Source of the DNA: Beta vulgaris subsp. vulgaris
Taxonomy: Eukaryota > Streptophyta > Magnoliopsida > Caryophyllales > Amaranthaceae
Reading direction: 5' to 3'
NCBI RefSeq assembly: GCF_026745355.1
Contig: NC_079203.1
Location: forward strand, 7,321,627-7,385,626
Length of the DNA: 64,000 bases
In this document: positions 57,800-64,000 of the stretch, in pieces
How the letters are laid out: every line of letters starts with the position of its first letter
How positions within the stretch are numbered: position 1 is the first letter of the stretch
Notes under the pieces: generated by a model
Databases searched by the model: none
What the model saw: the letters and a program-made list of their open reading frames with translations, nothing else
What the model was told of the DNA's origin: nothing
Program-made: the position numbers and the translations under genes

Positions 57800-58359
57800 T
57801 TAATTATTGTGGTCCCCAATTTCCCAACTCCTAATTTTTATCAGATTTTAAATTATATTAAAAATTAAAAACCATTTAATTTTGAAAACATAATTGCTAT
57901 ATACAGCAAAGGAAAAGGCTAAATACAACATCTAAAATTATGGCTAACTTAACCATGGTTAATTAAATTTTTTTTTAATAATATAATTACACAATTATTA
58001 CTCACCTCATACCAAATTTGAGAATATAATTTCACTCACCACAAACACTTTTTCCTTTACCGCGTAAGTAATATTTTATATTTTTCGGGTTGCGATTATG
58101 GAAATGAGGTCATTTATCATAGATGACCCCCCAAAGCGGGGTCATTTGTCATAGATGACCCTCCCTTAGGGGGGTCATTTGTCAGATGATCCCCCAAGAA
58201 TAGGTTAGTCTTTTAATATGTTTTGCTGTATTTAACCTTTTTTTTTTTTTTTTTTTTTTTTTTTGGTTATAGCACATCCCTTTGAAAACTAACAATTTCT
58301 CAATCCTTCCTTACCCAATTCTCACGCTTAATTTTTTTTTTACCTCACTCTCACTGTCT
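57800..58359. other. upstream region of PPR gene with hairpins
   Basis: AT-rich. At 58105-58195 GGTCAT(T/C)TGTCATAGATGACC and close variants alternate in both directions, giving two or three overlapping hairpins (ATGACCCC/GGGGTCAT). A T run of about 30 follows at 58235-58264. Could be promoter or MITE sequence. Confidence 0.45.
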
Positions 58360-58919
58360 CACTGAGTCGCTGCCCACTGCCCACTGCCCAGACGCCCAGA
58401 CCTCGCCGCCGTCCGCCGCACTGCACCGCACCGGCACCGCGGCCTCCTCCGACCTCTGACCAGCCCGCAGCCGGTAGCCATCGCCCATCAGGTACGTATT
58501 AATTGTAAAACTATTTACAGAATTTAAATTTTAATTCTTTTACATTATTTATTTTATAATTCCTAAATTGTATATTTAAAATCTTATTTGGTTGATACTT
58601 GATATTAATTGTAATATTTGCATATATGTGTGATGTGTGAATTTTCGAATTTGTAAGGTGTGATAAGTGATTAATGCATTTAGTTAGTTTGTTGTTTATT
58701 TTTTTTGTGAATGTTGAAATTGTGAGATGTAAATTTGTATGAATAATTCCTTAATTTGTGTATCCATAGGTGTTAATTAAAACTTGTTGTATATATTTCA
58801 GAATGAGGAGGATAATAGAGGGATATTTCGAGTGTTCTTTCGAAAGGATACATACTCTACTCTCTAATGGTTGGTAGTACTCTTATTTAAAATCTTGGAA
58901 GCGCCATTATTTGCAAGTA
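58360..58919 (+). promoter_or_regulatory. spliced 5' leader of the PPR gene with a 24-codon uORF
   Basis: A CG-rich stretch (58370-58491, with CCCACTG and CCCAGACG repeats) ends at a strong donor CAG|GTACGT. An intron of about 310 bp (58492-58801) ends in TATATTTCAG. The next exon opens with an upstream ORF, ATG at 58803 to TAG at 58877 (24 residues, begins MRRIIEGYFE), 42 bases before the main start. The transcript start is not visible. Splicing is inferred from the signals and the abrupt composition change. Confidence 0.55.
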
Positions 58920-60734
58920 ATGCTTCAATTCCACCCATTCTATTCTTTGCCGCGATTTGTACCTGTAATCCCAACAAAGTTCTCCAACCAGCTGAGTTTC
59001 GAGCAGCACTACCGCCATCTTTGTGACCTTTTTGTTACTTTTACACGCTCTCGGGCACTCTTAAAAGGCCTCCAACTCCATGCTCATGTCTTCAAATTAG
59101 GATTCCAATCTATTCCTCTTGTTGCCCATCACTTGATCAACTTCTATTCGAAATCTCAGCTTCCCGCTTTTTCCCGCCAAATCTTTGACGAAACGCCTGT
59201 CAAAGTTTCTAGTACCTGGAACTCGGTTATCTCTGCTCTTTCCCAAAATGAACTCCCTTATGTTGCTCTTGAGCTGTTCCATCAAATGCTGGAAAACGAG
59301 TTTCGGCCTGATGACCATACATACCCAAGTGCGATAAAGTCATGTGCGATTTTGGGGAGGGTTGATGTTGGAAGATTGATTCATGGTGTTGTGGTGAAAA
59401 CTGGGTATGAGAGGGATTTGTTTGTAGCAAGCTCAATGGTGGATATGTACGGGAAATGTGGGGAGATTTGGGATGCACGGAAAATATTTGACGAAATGCC
59501 TCATAGAAATGTAGTGTCTTGGACTGGAATGATTTTTGGATATGCGCAATTGGGTGAAAATGAGGAAGCCCTCAGGTTGTTTAGGTTTGCTCTAGAGGAG
59601 GGTGTAGATGTTAATGATTTTACGTTCTCGAGTGTGCTTCATGTATGTGGTAATGTGACACTTTTGGAATTGGGGAAGCAAATTCATGGCTTGTGCTTAA
59701 AGAAGAGTTATCATACATCAAGTTTCGTTGGGAGTGGCTTGATCTCGTTGTACTCTAAGTGTGGGATCATAGAAGGCGCGTATCATGCATTTGATGAAGT
59801 GAAGATAAAGAATGTTGGGATGTGGAATTCTATGTTGATTGCTTGCGCTCAACATGCTCATACTTCAAAGGTGCTGGAAATGTTCCATAGTATGGAAACT
59901 GATGGAACTAAACCCAACTTCATCACCTTCTTGTCTTTGCTTTATGCCTGCAGTCATTCTGGATTGGTTAAACAAGGGCGGTTTTACTTTGACCTTATGA
60001 AAAAGTACGGAGTTGAACCAGGACACCAACATTATGCCACCTTAGTTGATTTACTAGGCCGTGCTGGGAAGTTGGAAGAGGCATTTGCAGTTATTAAGGA
60101 GATGCCCATTGAACCAACTGAGTCAGTTTGGGGTGCTTTATTGACTGGTTGCCGACTACATGGCAAAACGGAATTAGCAGCCTATGCTGCTGACAAGGTT
60201 TTGGAGTTAGGAAATGTGGGTTCTGGCATATTTGTGTTATTATCTAATGCTTATGCAGCAGCTGGAAGACTCCAAGACGCAGCTAATGTTAGGAAGATGT
60301 TAAGGGATAAAGGGATAAAGAAGGAAACAGGCTTAAGCTGGGTTGAGGAAGGAAACAGAATTCATGCTTTTGCTGCTGGGGACAGATGTCATCCGAAATC
60401 CAAGCAGATATATGAGAAATTGGAGGAATTGGAGGATGAGTTGGAGCGAGCTGGGTATGTTGCTGACACTAGTTTTGTTTTGCAACCAGTGGATGATGAT
60501 GCTAAAAAACAAGCAATTAGGTATCATAGCGAGAGACTAGCAATCGCTTTTGCGTTAATCAGCTTCACACGTGACAGGCCTATTCGGATTATGAAAAACT
60601 TGCGTGTATGTGGTGATTGTCACACTGCTATCAAGTTTATGTCCAAGTGCACTGGAAGAACAATTATTGTGAGAGACAATAGCAGATTTCATAGGTTTGA
60701 GGATGGGAAATGCTCATGTGGGGACTACTGGTAA
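58920..60734 (+). CDS. MEF1: DYW-type pentatricopeptide repeat protein, MEF1-like
   Basis: Organelle RNA-editing factor. PPR motifs select a site on the transcript and the C-terminal DYW domain acts as the cytidine deaminase. Intronless, 604 residues from the ATG at 58920 (the frame opens nine bases earlier with TTG). Order: short Arg/Ser-containing leader suited to mitochondrial import, PLS-type PPR tract (for example DVGRLIHGVVVKTGY, LVDLLGRAGKLEEAF), E/E+ region (ESVWGALLTGC ... GLSWVEEGN), and DYW domain with the zinc-site HSE (from residue 536), CGDCH and final CGDYW. Phrases such as LINFYSKSQLP, GENEEAL and KNLRVCGDCH, and the overall length, agree with Arabidopsis MEF1 (At5g52630), which edits rps4, nad7 and nad2 sites in mitochondria. 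Complete and apparently functional. Confidence 0.93.
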   Translation: MLQFHPFYSLPRFVPVIPTKFSNQLSFEQHYRHLCDLFVTFTRSRALLKGLQLHAHVFKLGFQSIPLVAHHLINFYSKSQLPAFSRQIFDETPVKVSSTWNSVISALSQNELPYVALELFHQMLENEFRPDDHTYPSAIKSCAILGRVDVGRLIHGVVVKTGYERDLFVASSMVDMYGKCGEIWDARKIFDEMPHRNVVSWTGMIFGYAQLGENEEALRLFRFALEEGVDVNDFTFSSVLHVCGNVTLLELGKQIHGLCLKKSYHTSSFVGSGLISLYSKCGIIEGAYHAFDEVKIKNVGMWNSMLIACAQHAHTSKVLEMFHSMETDGTKPNFITFLSLLYACSHSGLVKQGRFYFDLMKKYGVEPGHQHYATLVDLLGRAGKLEEAFAVIKEMPIEPTESVWGALLTGCRLHGKTELAAYAADKVLELGNVGSGIFVLLSNAYAAAGRLQDAANVRKMLRDKGIKKETGLSWVEEGNRIHAFAAGDRCHPKSKQIYEKLEELEDELERAGYVADTSFVLQPVDDDAKKQAIRYHSERLAIAFALISFTRDRPIRIMKNLRVCGDCHTAIKFMSKCTGRTIIVRDNSRFHRFEDGKCSCGDYW

Positions 60735-62436
60735 TTGAATTTTGACAGCAAGCATAGCAAAATGACTGAAATGACACGAGCAACCTAAGTCTCTTGCATT
60801 AGTTGTAATTTTTTGGCTTATATAGGAGGGTTTTCTCCTAACCATTAGAGATACTTTCGTCAATCATACATCGAATACAGTGTTTCATGGAACATTTATG
60901 GAGTTCTTTCAATTTAGCAGTACATAAATTAAGCACCATCATAATTGTGGATGCTGTCAATGGAATTTTTGTTTCTCCAATCAAAATTATATCATTGCAG
61001 TTTCCTAATTGAAACATGTCTGATAGTGTAACGAAAGCATATTCAACTTTTAGATTTATTGATTTCATCATATTATCTTATTAGTTTGAATATTTGCTTT
61101 CATTTACTTTTGTTTGAATATTTGGATTCAATGGAATAAATGTTATCTTAAGAAAAAAAAGTTGAAGTATTGCTGTCATGGAATTGAAACTCTCCTGCTA
61201 TAGTCTATTCTATAATGAATTTCAGATTTGCTGTTTCGCGAAATACGGTTACAGAATGGCATAATAAAAATCACATACTTCTTTCTGCATTGTCCGTTCC
61301 GTAACACAAACTTGCTGCATCAGAACATTTTTATCCCCATTACATCCGTTCTTTTCAAACATCAACCTAGATATTTGATGAATTAATTATATAGCTGATG
61401 AAACATGATATTCTAATAGATTTGATTATATTATGCTGTAATAATGTTTCATAAACTAAAACAATGCAAATAAGGTTAGAACATATTAATGTGAATTATT
61501 TGAAAAAAGTCACCCCGCATCGACCGCTATCCATTCCATTCATCCGTTACAAGCCGCTTCCGCGACAACGCAAAAGTTATTGCGATCGTGACCGCATTGC
61601 AATTTTTTTCCTTGTATTTGCTGCTTAGAACCTTAGTGATGTCTTAAACTAGACTAACTCTTAAAATGAATAGCTCTAAAAATGATAAGACATTACAAAA
61701 ATATTGTATGAGTTTAATGTTTTTCCAATTTCAGGTCTGCGGTCCCTCTTTGTATCTCCCTCCTTTTCAACATCTTTTCCCTCGCTACTGGCCTCATCCT
61801 CACTTCCTGAAACCATGTTTAATATCATTGAGGGAATCAGATAGACATTGATGATGACTGCCTCTCATCAACGAGGTTCTCTTCTCTCTCGTTCTTTCTT
61901 GCTAAATACTACATTGGGCTCTTTCTTGTTACAGCTCATGAATTTCATATATTCAATATGGTTTCATTGCAAAATATGTTTGAACTTCGTTTCATTGGAC
62001 ATCTTTGGGTGTGAATTTTGCTGCTAGTTGATTATAAAGCTGGAGTTTTTGTGGCAGAGAAATTATTCTGGGGAAACAAACTCAAGAGCCGAGGGCCTGT
62101 TCGTTATCGTTTTTTCTTTCTAGTTTTCAGTTTTTTTGAAAACTAAAGACAAAAATATAGAAACCAGAAAGCGTGTAGTTTCCAGTTTTTTGTCGTCATT
62201 TTTCATAAATTGACAAAACTGGAAACTGGTTTTTTAGGGGTCCCCACACAGTGCAGCGATGCTCATAAGGTGTTTGTTTGAATGCCTTAACTTGTATTAA
62301 CTTTTCTTTTTCCTTTTTTCCCCAGATTTGCATGTGGGTGCAAATTAATTTTTCTAGGTGAACGCATTCAAGAAAGCAGCATTAGATAACTTTGTTTGTA
62401 CGATTGTTTGGGAAAGATCTCCTCTTGCTTGTTTCC
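60735..62436. other. intergenic between PPR gene and INTS9
   Basis: No gene supported. At 62096-62250 GGGCCTGTTCG followed by inverted CTAGTTTTCAG/CTGGAAACTGG words suggests a MITE, but its right end was not fixed. Part of 61700-62430 may be untranslated leader of INTS9. Confidence 0.4.
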
Positions 62437-63288
62437 ATGAAGCTTGTAAGCCCACCTCCTGTTTTAGATTTCTTTAAGTTAATGTATATGATGATTCTTT
62501 CACATATATACTTCATTCTTTCTCCTGTTTTTCTCTCTATTTACAGACTTGCCTAAGCAAGGGCCAAGGTTATTATTTCCCACCTTGTCACATGATTGAA
62601 ATTAGTGGATTCCGCATTTTGGTGGATTGTCCATTGGATCTTTCAGCTCTGTTGATTTTCTCTCCTATTCCTGCTTATTCCGATCGAAGGCTTGAAGAGG
62701 CTCTTGGTTGCTCATGCCATGTCTGTTTGGTCACTGATTGTGCAGCTCATAAGAAGCAAAAAGTAGAAAATTCCGTTGATGCTAGTAGTTTAATTTATGG
62801 AGTCCCTTGGTATAAAACTGTTTGCAACTTGCACTTGTGGGATGTTTCTTTCATTGATGCTGTTTTAATCTCAAGCCCTATGGGAATGCTTGGATTGCCT
62901 TTCTTGACCCGCAATAAAAATTTCTCTGCTAAGGTAAACGTTCAAGTATTTCTCCAAATAGTCACTCCTGTACTTCTGTTTTCCAGTTGTCTTCGCTTCT
63001 TTAGTTCTGTCGTTTCTGGACATGGTGTCCTGTTTATTGATATGGTTTCTGTCATATGGGTTTGATCGATCAGATATATGCAACTGAAGCAACAACAAGG
63101 ATCGGGCAGCTTATAATGGAGGAGCTTGTTTCAATGCATAGGGAGTTGAGACAGTTTTATGGACCTGAAAATTCAGAGTGTCCCCAGTGGATGAAGTGGG
63201 ATGAGCTTGACAAGTTTCCACCTTCAGTGCAAGAGAGACTTGTGGGCAAAGATGGGACAGGGCTGGGTGGCTGGTCAGCATTGTATAG
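62437..63288 (+). CDS. INTS9: Integrator complex subunit 9, N-terminal exons (gene continues past the window)
   Basis: Non-catalytic metallo-beta-lactamase/beta-CASP partner of INTS11 in the nuclear Integrator complex, which cleaves snRNA and other nascent transcripts. Proposed coding exons: 62437-62445 (only M-K-L), 62547-62933, 63074-63288 (ends in phase 2). Exon 2 begins TCLSKGQGYYFPPCHMIE and continues GFRILVDCPLDLSAL, the hallmark start of plant INTS9. SSPMGMLGLPFLTR and YATEATTRIGQLIMEELV fit its first beta-lactamase half. The three-codon first exon rests on ATGAAGCTT|GTAAGC and the expected Met-Lys leader; otherwise the start would be the Met at 62592. No further exon is seen up to 64000, so intron 3 exceeds 700 bp and holds a short LTR. 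Confidence 0.82.
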
Positions 63289-63505
63289 GTATTATTTTGT
63301 TTTAATGCTTTAAATTTCTTGGCTGATGATTTTTGATGATGGTTGGGTGTTTATACTTTTGCTTCAAATTATTGAGATACTACCATGTTTATCAATACTT
63401 GCAACCGTCTGACTTTCATGCTTGTCACTACACATCTTTGACCATTATATCTTTAGTTATCAACGGTTGCAAATATTGAAAAACAGATGAAGTATTTGTT
63501 ATGGA

Positions 63506-63833
63506 CATTGTGTAATAGACTAGCCTAGGGAGAGGAGCACTTTTGGTATTAAATAACTAGTTAGTTTTTATTAGTAGCTTGAAGAATAAGTTAGGGAGTT
63601 AGGAAGGAAGTATGTCTATAAATAGAATAGATTAGGGAGAGAGAAATCATGTTGAATATTGAGTAGTATTTTGGGTGAACTTTTAAGAGTTCAATGGGAG
63701 AGCACAAGCCTCTCGAAAGCTTGTAATTATCATCTTATTTTACTGTTTTTTCCAGAAATTATCAATTAAGTCCATTTTACTCCTTAATCTTCTTCTCTAA
63801 TCTGTCCTAGTGATGTCAGTTCATCACACATTA
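63506..63833 (+). mobile_element. short solo LTR (TRIM-like) in INTS9 intron 3
   Basis: Body about 63511-63828 (318 bp): starts TGTAATAGACTAGCC, ends TTCATCACA. Flanks CATTG (63506-63510) and CATTA (63829-63833) agree at 4 of 5. TATA CTATAAATAG near 63616, then ACAAGCCTCTCGAAAGCTTG. Same family, opposite orientation, as 52341-52627. Confidence 0.65.
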
Positions 63834-64000
63834 CATATATAGCTTGCTCACTTAGTTTCAATTATTTGTCGCTTTGACTATCTTTTCTTGCTTTAAATAT
63901 TATTTTGGTAAATACTCTGTGAACTTTTCCACCTATACCTTTTCTTTTAATAATCCATAGATAATTGTATCAAATAATTATGCAAAAGAGGCGAAGAGCA

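Noticed and set aside
60838..61071. Minus-strand open frame of 77 codons after the PPR gene
   Set aside because: Lies in the 3' flank of the PPR gene, AT-rich, with no recognisable protein features.
62096..62285. MITE starting GGGCCTGTTCG
   Set aside because: Only the left end is suggestive; no matching right terminus or target duplication was found, so it is mentioned only within the intergenic entry.

Overview
This is a stretch of plant nuclear DNA, almost certainly from a eudicot. Genes with spliced coding sequence and GT-AG (once GC-AG) introns lie in very AT-rich intergenic DNA crowded with plant transposon types: L1-type LINE, tRNA-derived SINEs, Stowaway-like MITEs, Mutator-like elements, a CACTA-like element and solo LTRs. 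The species cannot be fixed from the sequence alone. All exon models were read by eye from frames, splice signals and protein-family knowledge; no search was run.

Layout. 1-1.65 kb: two arrays of palindromic GGCGCC-containing units around a 78-bp satellite. 2.2-4.3 kb (+): six-exon annexin, closest to annexin D8. 7.2-11.5 kb (-): single-exon CC-NB-LRR resistance gene of 1439 codons. 11.9-17.5 kb: a LINE with a perfect 18-bp target-site duplication but broken ORFs. 18.2 kb: degenerate telomere-like repeats. 19.2-25.2 kb (-): annexin D4-like gene whose 4-kb first intron holds two SINEs and two Stowaway-like MITEs. 25.2-49.5 kb: gene-poor island with a Mutator-like element carrying a captured first exon of an RBM39/CC1-like splicing factor, a CACTA-like remnant, two solo LTRs, a plastid-protein-like exon caught in a tandem duplication with nested transposons, and several MITEs. 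49.5-53.9 kb (+): annexin D3-like gene. 55 kb: small LINE fragment. 58.4-60.7 kb (+): DYW-type PPR gene matching MEF1, with a spliced leader. 62.4 kb to the window end (+): first three coding exons of Integrator subunit 9.

How the genes relate. The three annexins share intron positions and phases (1,0,0,0,0), so they come from one ancestral gene. The D3-like and D4-like genes lie head to head with no convincing gene between them; their Arabidopsis counterparts are also neighbours, so this looks like an old pair pushed apart by transposons. The resistance gene, the mitochondrial RNA-editing PPR gene and INTS9 are unrelated neighbours. No undescribed multi-gene system is evident. The most unusual material is in the mobile DNA: a captured splicing-factor exon, TIR elements carrying pentamer arrays, and palindrome-ended sequence around a duplicated gene fragment.
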